From contig OX457039.1 in NCBI GenBank assembly GCA_949752735.1, positions 22,648,330 through 22,712,329 of the forward strand: 64,000 nucleotides of DNA, written 5' to 3'. Each line of letters opens with the position of its first letter. Within the stretch, counting starts at the first letter, position 1. A model generated the notes under the pieces. It made no database searches and was not told the origin of the DNA. It saw only the letters and a list, made by a program, of their open reading frames with translations. Of this stretch, positions 31,669 through 42,830 are shown one piece after another. The stretch is from Lumbricus terrestris. Taxonomy: Eukaryota > Annelida > Clitellata > Crassiclitellata > Lumbricidae. The translations under genes and the position numbers were made by a program.

Positions 31669-34012
31669 TTTTTTTGAAATCGGTTTATTGCACTTCAACT
31701 CTGGTTACACAATCATGAATGACTAAGTACAGTACAAATGCAATTAGGAGCCAGTAAAAGCTAGTAGCTTATACTATCCTGACCCCTCTTTCCAATTAAT
31801 AATCATGAATGATTTCATAAGATACGTATAACTTAACTAGAACTTAATTAAGAAAGCAACAGTGATGAACATAATAATTCCTCTTGGAATGAATTATAAT
31901 AATGCTAATACTTATACTATTATCCAAATTATTTATACTAAAAATAATAAAGTAATTATAATAATAACAATAACACTTGTATTAGTAATAAAATAATAAT
32001 AATAAAATATAAAATAAAAATAATAATAATGACAATATAATAATATTATTAGAAACAGCAACAAAATAATGACAGCGGAACTGCATGTCATCACCATAAG
32101 CACCTATGACAGGGTGCATTAACAACAGTGTCAGTCTAGTAAAGAGTACTTCGGAAATTAACATCAGAGTCTTCAGAGATGCATAAGTCGATTATACAAT
32201 TGCAGTTTGCTGCCTACATAATTATATCCAACAACCCACATAATGGTAAAATAAATGATCAACGAAATGAAATAATAATAATAATAATAAAAATAACACC
32301 ATGAGCTATATCAACATCAATGGCAACAACAGTAACACTGACACTGTTATTATATCATCATTAAATTGCAACAAAAGCAACTTTTAGCATAAAATAATAC
32401 ATTCTTTGAAAAGCAAATTATCTTGTCTGGGCAAAATGAACATTATTCGACAGAGTATGCACAGACACTGCTCGAAATAGCCACTGGTAAAAGAGAAATT
32501 CAATCAAAAATCTAGGTCAACATTTCCTGCCTACACATAGCAGTGGCTTTATCCGGTAGAATTATATCTCAGCAGTAGGAATCTTTTTATCTTGGATCTA
32601 AACACAAAAATACTGTTTTCATTTGAGATTTACATGGGTAGGGAGTTCCATAGTCGGGGTCCGGTTGCTTTCAAACAATTGTAGCGGCATGTGGTACGGG
32701 CAAAAGGCACAGCATATTTATTGGAGCTACGAGTATTAAAGGTGTGTGTGTTGGATACCAGTGTGAAGTAGTCATTAAACAACGAAGGGAGAATTTTTTG
32801 TTTAGATTTATACATAAATAACATAATTTTGGCATAACATAGGTCATGAACTTTCAGGATTCCCAGTTGGGCAAAGAGGGGAGTTGAGTGAGCCCTATAT
32901 GCAGATCTGGTGATTATCCGTACTGCCTGTTTCTGTAGTTTAAGTATTCGATCAAGACAGGTCGTTTCAGAGGGGGAGGCCCACACTATACAACAGTAGC
33001 TAAGATATGGCTCCACCAGTGTTTGATACAATAATTTCAGATTGTCCATCATCAGAATATGGCTAACCCTTCGTAGCATGCCCACTACTTTAGATATTTT
33101 GGTCACTAGCATATTTATGTGATTGCTCCATTTCAGTCTGTCATTTATAATTACCCCTAAGAATTTTACCTCCTGCACACAAGGTAATTCAGTGCCATTT
33201 ATTGATATGTTGTAACCAGTATTATCCTTTTTCCTATTTCCAAAAATCATATAGTTGGATTTTTGAAGGTTAAGCGATAATAAGTTTGCAGAAAACCAAT
33301 GGCTTATAGTGTCTAGTTCTGCATTAACAGTTTTAGCTAATGTGTGGAGGTCAGATCTTGTAGCAAAGATATTAGTATCGTCAGCAAACATAATTAGTTT
33401 TAGTATGGTGGCACTTTGTAGATCATTGATGTAAAGAATGAATAGTAAAGGTCCTAAGACAGAGCCCTGGGGGACTCCACACTTGACTGTAAGCATAGAA
33501 GAAAACGTTTTATTAATCGAAACATACTGCTTTCTATTGTTGAGGTAGCTAGCAAACCAGTCCAGTGGTGTACCTCTAATTCCGTAATATTGCAGTTTAT
33601 CTAGGAGTATTTTATGGTTTACCGTATCAAAAGCTTTTGCAAGATCCAAGAAAATGCCAATCGTTAGGTTACAATCATCAATGGATTTACTCACTCGATC
33701 AGTAAGTTCAAGTAGAGCCATATAGGTAGAGAGTTTATTTCGAAAGCCAAACTGCTCGTCCCCAAGTATTTTATTTACATTTATAAATGATAACAATCTA
33801 TCATAGACTAACTTTTCAAATATCTTGGATAGAGGGGACAGCACAGAGATTGGTCGATAATTGCTCACCAGCTTTGAAAGCTGGGGCTATTTGCGCTATT
33901 TTTAATTGGTCAGGAAATATACCTGTTGCTAAGGAATCATTAAAGATATGAGCTAATACGGGTGAGATTTCTGAAGAGCAAATCTTAAGTATTTTTATGG
34001 GAATATTAAATT
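31669..34012 (-). mobile_element. CR1-like LINE, 5'-truncated, minus strand
   Basis: It runs on the minus strand from a truncated 5' end near 34012 to a 3' end at about 31669, where AATAAA (in TGCAATAAACCG) precedes an A run. It carries a long RT frame (see the entry at 32630) and an AT-rich 3' UTR with small TAA repeats (31900-32300). A 49-bp stretch at 36124-36172 joins the sequences found on either side of this LINE, as an empty target would. Confidence 0.8.
32630..33868 (-). pseudogene. CR1-like LINE reverse transcriptase, 412 codons open
   Basis: The longest open LINE frame here. RT motifs in order: SNYRPISVLSPLSKIFEKL, FGFRNKLSTYMAL, IGIFLDLAKAFDTVNHKIL, YGIRGTPLDWFASYL, CGVPQGSVLGPLLFILY, LIMFADDTNIF (catalytic Asp pair) and LNLQKSNYMIFG. 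The C-terminal part has YLSYCCIVWAS and ATGPRLWNSLP. Upstream, in another frame, IPIKILKICSSEISPVLAHI is still readable to about 34010, so the 5' portion is separated by a small deletion at about 33865. Without the endonuclease it cannot act alone. Confidence 0.85.
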
Positions 34013-34067
34013 GATTATTATTCAGAACTATGATTTATTAACTTTGTCTTTTACTATAGAGCAGAAT

Positions 34068-34287
34068 GTTTGTTTGTTTGTATGCGCACTTGTTATATCG
34101 CCCCTTAAAGCTCTCTACTCATAGGCGCTCCCGAATGCAGAGTGGACACTGCATCGGAGTTTCACGCCGAAGCGCTGAGCAATTGTGAGTGAAGGACTTG
34201 CCCAGGGTCCTTACGCGGCGAGGTGGATTCGAACCTCGAACCTTCCGGCTTCAAGGCAACGACGCCACCACTACACCACCGCGCCCC
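34068..34287 (-). mobile_element. tRNA-derived SINE, copy 1
   Basis: On the minus strand the head reads GGGGCGCGGTGGTGTAGTGG, with A box TGGTGTAGTGG (34268-34278) and B box GGTTCGAATCC (34225-34235); both fit the pol III internal promoter consensus. The body includes TTTCACGCCGAAGCGCTGAG in plus-strand reading. The tail GGGAGCGCCTATGAGTAG, then AAGGGGCGATATAAC, ends in AAACAAACAAACA. The tail matches those of L2-like LINEs in this window, so those LINEs probably mobilise it. A second copy is at 50856-51072. Confidence 0.9.
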
Positions 34288-34890
34288 ACACCTATGTGTA
34301 TGTCTGTCTCAAGAAAGGCTCTGAAACCGCATGCATTCGAATGACGAAACACTTTTTAAAATCTTCTTATGCGAATTTGTAGGTCAGCACGACTATTTTC
34401 AGCTCTCAACTCACCTTAAAACCCGAGATATGAATATTTTAAGTTTCGCTGCGAATAGCGCCAAAGATTTAAGAAGCCATTGCAACGTTAACTGTCACCA
34501 TTGCTTACTGCTTAGCAGACGACATGACGTCATATCTTGACGGCATTCTCGCCGCTCTCAGAATATTTACCTAATCTACTCAGAGGCTCGCTTAGTGCAG
34601 AAACCACATAGAAGGAGAATGCGACTGTGGATGTGTATGTATGTTTATACGTTCACAGTTTCACAATTATTGACCAGACCCACACAGCGGAGTGGTTGGT
34701 GAATTGTCCTTACCGTGGAGGCCTGCGTGCGGGCGAAAAGCTGAAATTTTCGCTATTTTAGACATTCGCCCAGTTTCGAAGCTTTACACCTCAACCTTGC
34801 AGCTAGAGATAGAGTGCGACCAGGGCATCACGACCGCAGTTAGCACACACACCCTGCCCCGCAGTGGCGCGTCCGGTTTGGTTGTCGGGG
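34288..34890. other. intron DNA, nothing recognised
   Basis: Moderate GC, no coding pattern or terminal repeat that I can support. It ends where reversed C-rich repeat sequence begins. Confidence 0.4.
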
Positions 34891-36075
34891 TAGTAAAAAA
34901 AAATTCGCAAGGGTGAAAAAAATTCGGGCCACGCCTTTTATCGCAGAGGGGTGAGGTCAAGGTGGGGCCGGGGTCTGGGTATACGGGATGGCGTAGCGGT
35001 GGGAGAGGCGAAAACAAAAATTTCCTGGTCAACGCCGGGAACCTCCGAGGGGTGGGGTTGGATGAAGGCTGGGTGAAGGCAGGTTGCGAGCTGAGCGTCA
35101 ATTATAGCTGGACCGGAATGGGTGTGGGCGGAGGTAGGGAGGGGTACGGTTGGGTCTGGGGTTAGCAGAGGGTGGTGCTGGGCAAGGGCAATGAGCTCAA
35201 ATCTACCCGGCAGCGCCGAATACCCCAAAAGGGCTTGGGCGGGGTGGGAACGGGGCAGGGTCTGCCGGAGTGTGTCGGGATGGCGAGGGGGGGTTGGGGG
35301 GGGCAAAGTGGGGTGGAGAGTGCATGTGGGTGCAGGAGGAGCTTGGTGGGACGAGGGTAGGGTGGTGTACGGGAGGCTTATTAGCATTCTCTAGGCGATT
35401 TCGTAAACCGGCTATAGAGGAATACAATGATTACATTGTGGAAGACGCGAAGACCATAAAAATTATAGGGGGAGAAGGTTGTGGAGTACAATTTCTGACC
35501 ATCCCTTTCTAAACTGTCAACAACACGTGCGCGTCGGCAGGCTCTCACGATTTTACACGAATTGCAATGTAAAACGTTTCAAATTTCTTACAAATAATTA
35601 CCCTACGTATGGAGGAACATTTCGACAGGTAATTATGTGTCACTTTACGGCTCTTTATAGGTAAATTTAAGCATGGTGTCGTTCGCGTATATAGGGTAAG
35701 GTTTCGTGTCGTGAGGGTCGGTTAGGTTTAGTCTTAGGGTTAGTGTCGTCATTAGATTCTTCAGATTTTTGCGTCGTCAGGGTCGGTTAGGATTAGTATT
35801 AGGGTTAGTGTCGTCATTAGATTCTTAAGATTTTTCCGTTGGTTCTTTAGCAGTTGTTGGTGAAGCTAATAGCCTACAGCTTCACCAATAACTGCTAACA
35901 TCAACTACCTTCTCCCCCTATGGTCTTCGCTTCTTCCACAATGTAATCATTCTATTCCTCTAACCGGCTTACGAAATCGCCTAGAGAATGCTAATAGGCT
36001 ATGCGTACGGGAGCAGGGTGAGTGCGGGGTGGTATGGAGTGGCGAAAACCCGAAATTTAGCGGACAACGCCGGAT
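34891..36075 (-). repeat. dispersed CCGGCGTTG repeat family, minus-strand cluster
   Basis: Three reverse-oriented starts of the family seen at 4167 are clear on the minus strand: GAGGTTCCCGGCGTTGACC (near 35045), GGGGTATTCGGCGCTGCC (near 35230) and GAGGTATCCGGCGTTGTCC (near 36075). G-rich stretches (35110-35360) are the complement of its C-rich interior. The last copy is interrupted by the inverted-repeat element at 35379-35996. Confidence 0.6.
35379..35996. mobile_element. MITE with ~110-bp inverted repeats
   Basis: TATTAGCATTCTCTAGGCG at the left is matched in inverse by CGCCTAGAGAATGCTAATA at the right end. Similarity continues to GGGGGAGAAGGT (35470) and ACCTTCTCCCCC (35903). The loop holds a roughly 62-bp tandem duplication (GGTCGGTTAGG...TTAGGGTTAGTGTCGTCATT at 35724 and 35782) and a smaller hairpin at 35850-35900. 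No coding sequence. The target duplication is unclear (GGCT only). Confidence 0.75.
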
Positions 36076-36189
36076 ACCTCAGAGACGATAAAATAAAGTT
36101 TGGTAGTACAGCAAGTTGCTATAGGTGACACATGACATTAAATTATTTGTTATTCAGAACTATGATTTATTGTCTGTTGGTTATTTCAG

Positions 36190-36369
36190 ACTGTTGGCAC
36201 TCTTGGTGAACTGCCGCAAGGAGTCTACTGCTTAGACAACGATCGAGCAACAACTAAGCAACAGCGTGTTGCCGTCGGAGCTTTAAAGAAAGTATATATG
36301 GCTAAAGTTGTCACTCCCACAGCTATTACGACAAATAAAAAGCGTGCACAGGCTGATCCTGTTCAGTAA
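36190..36369 (+). CDS. WD40-repeat protein, last exon D
   Basis: Follows the acceptor GGTTATTTCAG. Its 59 codons plus TAA begin TVGTLGELPQGVYCLDND, continue VAVGALKKVYMAKVV and end NKKRAQADPVQ. Joined in phase 0 after exon C it completes the blade (NLN-TVGTLGELPQGVYCLD), then shows one more V-A-V-G / V-Y strand pair and a short basic tail. An AATAAA at 36517 fits as its polyadenylation signal. The four exons give 145 residues, so about two to three WD40 blades are in view. Confidence 0.8.
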   Translation, partial: TVGTLGELPQGVYCLDNDRATTKQQRVAVGALKKVYMAKVVTPTAITTNKKRAQADPVQ

Positions 36370-36516
36370 TCTGCTACATGATTAGCATCTTTTGCAATGG
36401 AATAGCGACCGACTTTTCAGAAAGTAGGTCATGCATGAACTGTATATACTGCAAATGTAAATTGTTTGATCTATTCATGAGACAGAAACATCGCATAATA
36501 TGACAAAGAAGAACTC

Positions 36517-36522
36517 AATAAA
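36517..36522 (+). promoter_or_regulatory. probable polyadenylation signal of WD40 gene
   Basis: AATAAA lies 148 bases after the stop codon, followed within 25 bases by TGTTGTTTTT, a T/GT-rich stretch as found downstream of cleavage sites. Confidence 0.55.
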
Positions 36523-36735
36523 TTTATTAACTGTTGTTTTTAAACCTACACCGGTATGAGAAAATGACAACTTGAATTATTATTTTTTAACTTTTCAATA
36601 ATGTAATAGGCTAGCTATCATGAGAAATGTTCATCAAATTTGACATAACACAATCGAGATGGTTTTTCTCCTTTAGGCTAATGCTAGAGGTCGTCTAGCA
36701 CCATAAGCGAACTACAATTTTATGCATGTGTGTGT

Positions 36736-38416
36736 TAGGGTGCTCCAAAAAAATAAAAGTTGAAAATTCTTAGCTCCCCGGTTATTTTCCCATGCGTCTC
36801 ATAAAGATGAGTCTGGAAAACCAAATTTGAGGATTCTCTATTAAGGTTAAGCCTTGCCACCAGCACGATGAAGTTTAACAATAACGGCTATTTTTCGGTT
36901 GAAAATACAAATTGCAGGTATGTAAGTATATATGATAAAACCAGTGTGTTTTTATCATTTATTGGTCAGAACATGACCCTAATATCAACAGACAAATGTA
37001 ACTCTCTCCACAAACTGCTTCTGCAATTCCACTCCCACTCCCACATACCTACAGATCTTACATTGTTATATGTATACTGTTTCAAGAGTTTCATCGGTGC
37101 TTAAAATCTCGGACTCTGTGTCATCCTTTATGACTGTATTTATAAAGTATTTTATTAGTTTTGTCGCTTTTTCCATTCACGAACAAACTTTAATAGGCAT
37201 AATAGTAGCTCTGCCTGCTGGAAATTGCCAACAGCTTTCCACTGTGCTGGTAGTATAGCCTAAGCTGAGCCAATAACTTTCAATATTAAGTATAGGTTGA
37301 ACAATAAGGACTGACTTTTTGGTAATCAAATGAATCAGTTTTGAGGATGCATTCAACTGAGGAAATAGCCTACTGAAATGGGGTTTCCAGTGATTATGTT
37401 TGTCCCACTGTCAGAAGTTGGCGAGCGATTTGTGAGTTTCCGATTCAGAAACCAATTTCAAGATCAATGCGAATGGCACGATTTCTTCTGCAAGATATCA
37501 TAAATGTTAAGGACAGTAACTGCAGCTCCTGCAACATCTGAATCAGTCGTGTTGAGATAAGTCCAGAGCTGCAGACCATCATTTCTAAAGGTGCATCCGC
37601 AGCAGACACCGCTAAGAGCCAAGCCTTGACAAACAACAAGGCATTGAACGTGCAAACACGACTCTATAAAAATTTTCTCGTAGAGATCCATAATCTTGGC
37701 CTTGATGTTCTTCTTTCGTTGTTCGACAACCCCAAACTTATTTAATTGCTTTTCACTGCTTTTCCCTGCTTCTGGAATCGTTCAAGTAACATGAACATTT
37801 GGATCGTTTTCAGATAAACGAACAAACGCAGAACATCTCCATTTATAGAAATTCCTTTGTCTGACAATGAGATAATTGCCCCTTCCAACCAGCCATATAG
37901 CTTGTAATCACTCCTCAAAAATAGTTTATCCATGTTCACTAAGCAATCTAAGACACACCCAGTCAGTGCTAGAATTTCCTGGTTTGGGATTCAGCACCAT
38001 AGTCTTTCTTAAGATCCACAGTAAAGTCTTCGTTTCACAACGCAACTCCACACAATTCAACGTCTGACTCCCATGCAGCTATTTTCTAAAATTCTCATAC
38101 TGCACCCAGTGCATCTAAGATTTCTCATAATAAATATCGTCAGGCACATATAAAAGCTTGTAAAAGAAGTTAATCATCATGAAAAAATTAAGTTTTCCCA
38201 CCAATTCCCATCATTTTTTCCAAATTGCCGATTTTCATGAAAATTCCTATGTATTTTCGTATTGTAAAGTTTTTATGCCGGTGGCAAGGCTTAACCTTTT
38301 TCAATTGGTCTGAAAATTGGTACAGTTGATCAAAATGATAAATGGAATGGGAAAATTGCCAGGGAGCAGTATTTTGAGAAACTTTTTGAAATTGCATCAT
38401 AATCTGGAGCACCCTA
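36736..38416. mobile_element. DNA transposon, TAGGGTGCTCC ends, 8-bp flanks
   Basis: Starts TAGGGTGCTCCA and ends in its inverse (TGGAGCACCCTA). An AAGGTTAAGCCTTGCCACC block occurs near both ends (36844 and 38293) in inverse orientation. GTGTGTGT flanks both sides (36728-36735 and 38417-38424), but this is simple sequence, so the duplication is only suggestive. Minus-strand frames at 37939-37742, 37691-37464 and 38412-38188 are open but match nothing I know; they may be transposase remnants. Class uncertain; 8-bp flanks would suit hAT. Confidence 0.65.
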
Positions 38417-38437
38417 GTGTGTGTATATTATTATTAT

Positions 38438-39297
38438 CTAGGGTACCCGGCGTTGCCCGGGAAATTTAGGATTCGCCCCGTTTCCGGCCAATTTCTTACT
38501 TCCCAACCTTCACTGCCGGCTCCCCAACCGCCCGCTCCCCATCCCATCCCACCACCCCACCCCACTCCACTTCCACCCAAACCACCCCTCCCCACCCCAC
38601 TCCACTTCCACCCCAACCACCTCAACCCCACCTTAACCCCAACCCACTCCACCCTACACCATCCCACCCCAATCCCCACCCAGCCACCCCCACCCACCCA
38701 CTCCCAGCCACCCCCACCCACCCACACCCAAAGCAATAGGTGAAGGTGTTTCCGAGGTCGTTGATTTTGTAGAAAGTTATAAATGCGCTATAAAAGGCCG
38801 TACGTTATTTTAAAAAGGCCGCATTGTAAGCAACGTGGGATGGAAATTGAAATTGGAATCGCTGGAGTGGAATTAAAAGTTGTGTTTTTTTGGTCGTACA
38901 TTCGCTATAAACAGACGCGCAGATTGCGCTTTTTTTTACAAAGTAGCATATAAAAACCCGCTCGTATTGTGTGAAAATTTAAAAGCAATAGGTGAAGAAT
39001 TTCCGAGATCGTTGATTTTGTAGAAAGCCATAAATGCGCTATAAAAGGCCGTACGTTATTTAAAAAAGGCCGCATTGTAAGCAACGTGGGATGGAAATTG
39101 AAATCGGAATCGCTGGAGTGGAATTAAAAGTTGTTTTTTTTGGTCGTAAAGATTGCGCTTTTTCCCAAAAGGCATTATTAAAAACCCGCTTATGTTCGAA
39201 TGGAACGGTTTGCGAAAATTTTCAAAACAATCGGTCAAGAACTTTCCGAGATCCGAGGTAACAAACAGTAACGTTTTACATTTTTATTTATATAGAT
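38438..39297 (+). repeat. dispersed CCGGCGTTG repeat family, copy 2
   Basis: Begins TCTAGGGTACCCGGCGTTGC and ends TTTTTATTTATATAGATT. A C-rich, G-poor minisatellite spans 38520-38735. Then a roughly 240-bp unit (GTTGATTTTGTAGAAAG, AAATGCGCTATAAAAGGCCG, AACGTGGGATGGAAATTG) is repeated in tandem at 38755 and 39005. The same unit closes the window at 63935-64000. No coding sequence. Confidence 0.75.
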
Positions 39298-39566
39298 TTT
39301 TTAATCACGATTTTTGACGCATGGATGATGAGGCTAATGATCTTCGAAAGCTGTCGCATTTGGCTTTTTTTTAGTTGGTATTATGATGGATTGGCGATGC
39401 TCCCGTTGTACAAATATCTTGACATATCCTTACTGATTATTCCTCGAGACTTTCGAGCATCTCAGCTGATGGTATAATTTATTATTATATTCCTTCTGCT
39501 TTGTTGTTTCTCAGTTTCTTTATGGCACCTCCTCTCCTAGCACATCCGGTCAGAGGTCCTCCTCTT

Positions 39567-39634
<68 letters not shown>

Positions 39635-39820
39635 CTTGTGCCTTTTTACTTCTCATAAAATCTTCAATTACGATACAGTTCCTCGGCTTCACTTCTGTTA
39701 AGTTCCTGAACATATTTCTTTCATCGAGTTTTGCTTGTTTGTCCCGTCCCTAACCTCTATTCCTACTCCTTTCCCGGGTTTCTCTGATATAGGCTATGTT
39801 TCACCTCTTCGTAGGCCTAC
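39298..39820. repeat. unique DNA with CT/AT microsatellite
   Basis: A pure CT run at 39570-39608 passes directly into an AT run to 39633. The rest of the stretch shows nothing I recognise. Confidence 0.6.
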
Positions 39821-40129
39821 GCCAAGTCCAGAGCCGTTTTAAGGCATAGGCACGCGAGGCACGTCCCTAGGGCCCCGCGCAACAGGGGGGCCCCGCGGCG
39901 ACCCAAAATCCTACATTGCATAACAAATTAGCAACATGTTATACGAACTTTAACGTGTGCTAAGCTTAAATTTATTTTACACTTGTAATACAAAGATTGC
40001 TGTGCTCTAGCTGTGCCAGCAGTATAGGCCTAGGTTCTTCCATCAATATTAATAAACGAAACAAAATGACACACATACATAGAAGGCATGAATAGGGTAC
40101 CGGTAGGCCTACTCTATATCACTAGGCAG

Positions 40130-40320
40130 AACATGGCATTTTCGGTCACTGGACCTTCCGCTTGCAATGACCTTTCCTCTAACCTGCGTTGACACCCTCG
40201 GAACATGTCTGGCTCATTCTATAGACTGCTCAAGACTTTTCTTTTTGACCGGGATTGGGTCGGGAGCGCCTCTGAGTAGACTCCTTGAAGGGGCGCTATA
40301 TAAATTACATAGATAGATAA
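40130..40320 (+). pseudogene. L2-like LINE C-terminus and tail, inside hAT
   Basis: Reads MAFSVTGPSACNDLSSNL with a stop and indels, then [19 protein letters not shown] and TAG. The end overlaps the conserved tail GGGAGCGCCTCTGAGTAG, then CTTGAAGGGGCGCTATA. This is the same tail as the SINEs at 34068 and 50856. The element is 5'-truncated and was inserted into the hAT element. Confidence 0.8.
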
Positions 40321-40326
40321 ATAGAT

Positions 40327-40384
<58 letters not shown>

Positions 40385-40544
40385 GGATGGATGGATGGAT
40401 GGATGGATGGATGGATGGATGGATGGATGGATGGATGATGGATGGATGGATGGATGGATGGATGGATGGATGGATGGATGGATGGATGGATGGATGGATG
40501 GATGGATGGATGGATGGATGGATGGATGGATGGATGGATGGATG

Positions 40545-40591
<47 letters not shown>
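40307..40591. repeat. GATA / GATG microsatellite
   Basis: AGATAGATAGATA repeats give way at 40384 to GGATGGATGGATG and return to GATA at 40545. It begins exactly at the 3' tail of the L2-like fragment, so the tail probably seeded it. Confidence 0.9.
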
Positions 40592-42139
40592 GTAATACCC
40601 TTTTTAGATAGATAAATATCTGAGACTGAGAGTTTGAGGCGGAAATCGGAATACGTTCAGTGTTTAACCCTTTACCGGTAATCGGTTCATTTTTAAATGT
40701 TAAGCTCGTTTTCAGCGGATATTCTCGGAGCAAACGGGTAAAGAATAAATCTAAGCATATCCTAGTGTGGAAGGAACTTCACCCAGAAATGACTACCCAA
40801 AACATTTGACCAAATTATAAGTTTGAATTGCTGCTTACATTATTGTATAATACACGAACTCTAGTAATATACCGTGATATTATTTACTATTATATGATAT
40901 TATGACGATAAAATCTATTAATATGATAATATGATACAATAATATTACAATGAGTATAATTTAGGCCTACTTTTAATATTTGTACAAGTACTAATTTTGT
41001 ACAACTAATTTTCACCTTTTTAGTGCCACCTTTCAAATTTAAAACTATCGAAATTTCAAAATGTTTTGGTACTTGAATACTTAGTAAAACAGCATCATTA
41101 CTACATGGCTTCCAGATTTTGGCGGTTCTTCCTTGGTTTGTGTAACATTTGTGGCAGGTCCGAGAACTGTAAGCCTATCCTGGTCAACAATGCAAGCCAT
41201 TTTTGAGCAACGCGCGGGAATAAGCCAATTCTAATGCAAGAAAGTAGGTCTTAATATAATTAATATAAGTAGGCTATACATCTGTCTGCAGTTATTCGTT
41301 AGGCTATACTGTAATAGTCCAGAAGCAGCAGAACTGAGTTGCTGAACATGACACGTCAAAAAAATTATTGTAATAATAATTATATTTATTGAAACTTTCA
41401 ACCACTCTTGTAATCAGCACTGAAATAATAATCTGCAATGTTGCTTAGATCCCAGCTCACAATGCTGCATGTATCATTACAATGTGGAAACTGAATAAGG
41501 AATTATTATAATTGCAAGAACAATCATTGAAGTCTTAGACTAGGCTATTCATGTCAGCACTGCAAATGTTGAGCAATTTTGTTAAGATGGCAGCTTAAAA
41601 TGCAATGTGAAAATTCAACAATTTCTGACTGCATAGGCTAGAGTGACACCACATTCCTTTCCCATGGCCCGCCCCTCTCAGCAATCGACCAACAATAATT
41701 ATTACTACTTGTTCTCCGTCCCCAGAAACCTTGATTTAGCTAGAGTAGATTAGACTCGTGGATATATTCAGGATTAGGGTTTGTGCCTAGGGCCCCAAAA
41801 CTTCTTAAAACGGCCCTGGCCAAGTCATATCTTCCCTTTTTGGTGTAAGTTGTCTAACTCCGACATTTCTCAACTGAACATTTTCCCCTTGCTTTTCGAT
41901 TGTTTCTCGAAGTCTATTGTTCTATATTTGGCGAATCTATAGAAAGTCATAATAAAAGCGAAGCAATCGACACGAGAAGGAGGAGGGGAGTAGGAGACGC
42001 GGAGAGGCGGCAGGAGGAGATCTAGAGATCTGGTGGATGGAATCGACCAATGGTAATCCATCACTGGTATGATGGGTGACGAATGCATGGACGTATCCAT
42101 TGCGTCTTCGCCTGCTACTGATGCAGCCACTCCACTGCA

Positions 42140-42150
42140 CGGCTCCTTTT

Positions 42151-42181
<31 letters not shown>

Positions 42182-42334
42182 TCTTCTGACGCGAAAGAAA
42201 TGCGCTAAGCTGCCGCCGCCGCCGCCGCCGAAGTACCGCATCATCATCATCATCATCATCATCATCGTTGTCGTCGTCGTCGTCTTCGTCTCTGACCGTT
42301 GCTACCGTCGTCGTCGTCGACTGCATTGAGGGGT

Positions 42335-42375
<41 letters not shown>

Positions 42376-42830
42376 CGTCGACTGACGACGTCGGCGGCGG
42401 CGGCGGCTCATCCTGGAAATAGCGGATTAGTGGGACGTCAAGCGCCGGCCTTCCGTTTAATTAATGCGCCTTGAAGGGTTGTCCGGCGCCGGTCCGTTAA
42501 TGGCCTAACAAGCAGACGACGGTTGGCAGTCGGGAATTGAATTAGATTTGCCGCTAAGCCAAAATGGGTTTGTTATAAATGACGACGACGACGACGATGT
42601 GGCGTTCGTTGGACCTCCAGTTCGCTAGTCCTACAGTATAGTCCTATAGTCCTTCGTCCTAGTCGTTCCACCCGACGACCAGCGCCGCCGCCGCCGACCA
42701 TCGGAGATTTATATTCGTCGCCGAAGAAGAAGAAGAAGATAGCCCCGCCATGCCATCGCCCTGTCCGCCCGCCCGCCCGCCCGCCGAGGTATTAAGTCTT
42801 TGTCGCCGCCCGACCGTGATTATTCATTGC
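42140..42830. repeat. cluster of trinucleotide repeats in GC-rich DNA
   Basis: CAG runs at 42153-42181 and 42338-42371, GCC at 42210-42229, CAT at 42240-42266, GTC/GTT at 42267-42290, GAC at 42580-42597, GCC at 42683-42700, GAA at 42724-42738 and CCCG at 42767-42785. Poly-Ala, Pro, Ile or Gly frames on both strands follow from the repeats; none has splice or domain support. GC-rich, CpG-containing DNA of this kind can mark a promoter or first exon, but I cannot show that. 41827-42139 before it is unrecognised. Confidence 0.6.

Larger units (their letters stand above)
39829..41818. mobile_element. hAT transposon, ~2 kb, perfect 8-bp duplication
   Basis: Ends CAGAGCCGTTTTAAG and, inverted, CAGGGCCGTTTTAAG, both followed by a GGGCCCC block. 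GCCAAGTC is repeated exactly at 39821-39828 and 41819-41826. CAG-type ends and an 8-bp duplication define the hAT superfamily. No transposase is readable, so it is non-autonomous or decayed. It contains an L2-like LINE 3' end (40130-40320) followed by tetranucleotide repeats. Confidence 0.88.

Noticed and set aside
35706..35832. Telomere-like TTAGGGTTAG
   Set aside because: Only one such phrase per 62-bp unit, no tandem TTAGGG run.
36868..37258. Plus-strand short frames inside the 36736-38416 element
   Set aside because: Short, no recognisable motif, and inside a transposon; not supported as host exons.
42069..42474. Poly-Ala/Pro/Ile and poly-Gly/Met open frames around CAG and GCC repeats
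   Set aside because: Open in several frames because of trinucleotide repeats; no conserved domain or clear start. Kept only as a repeat cluster.
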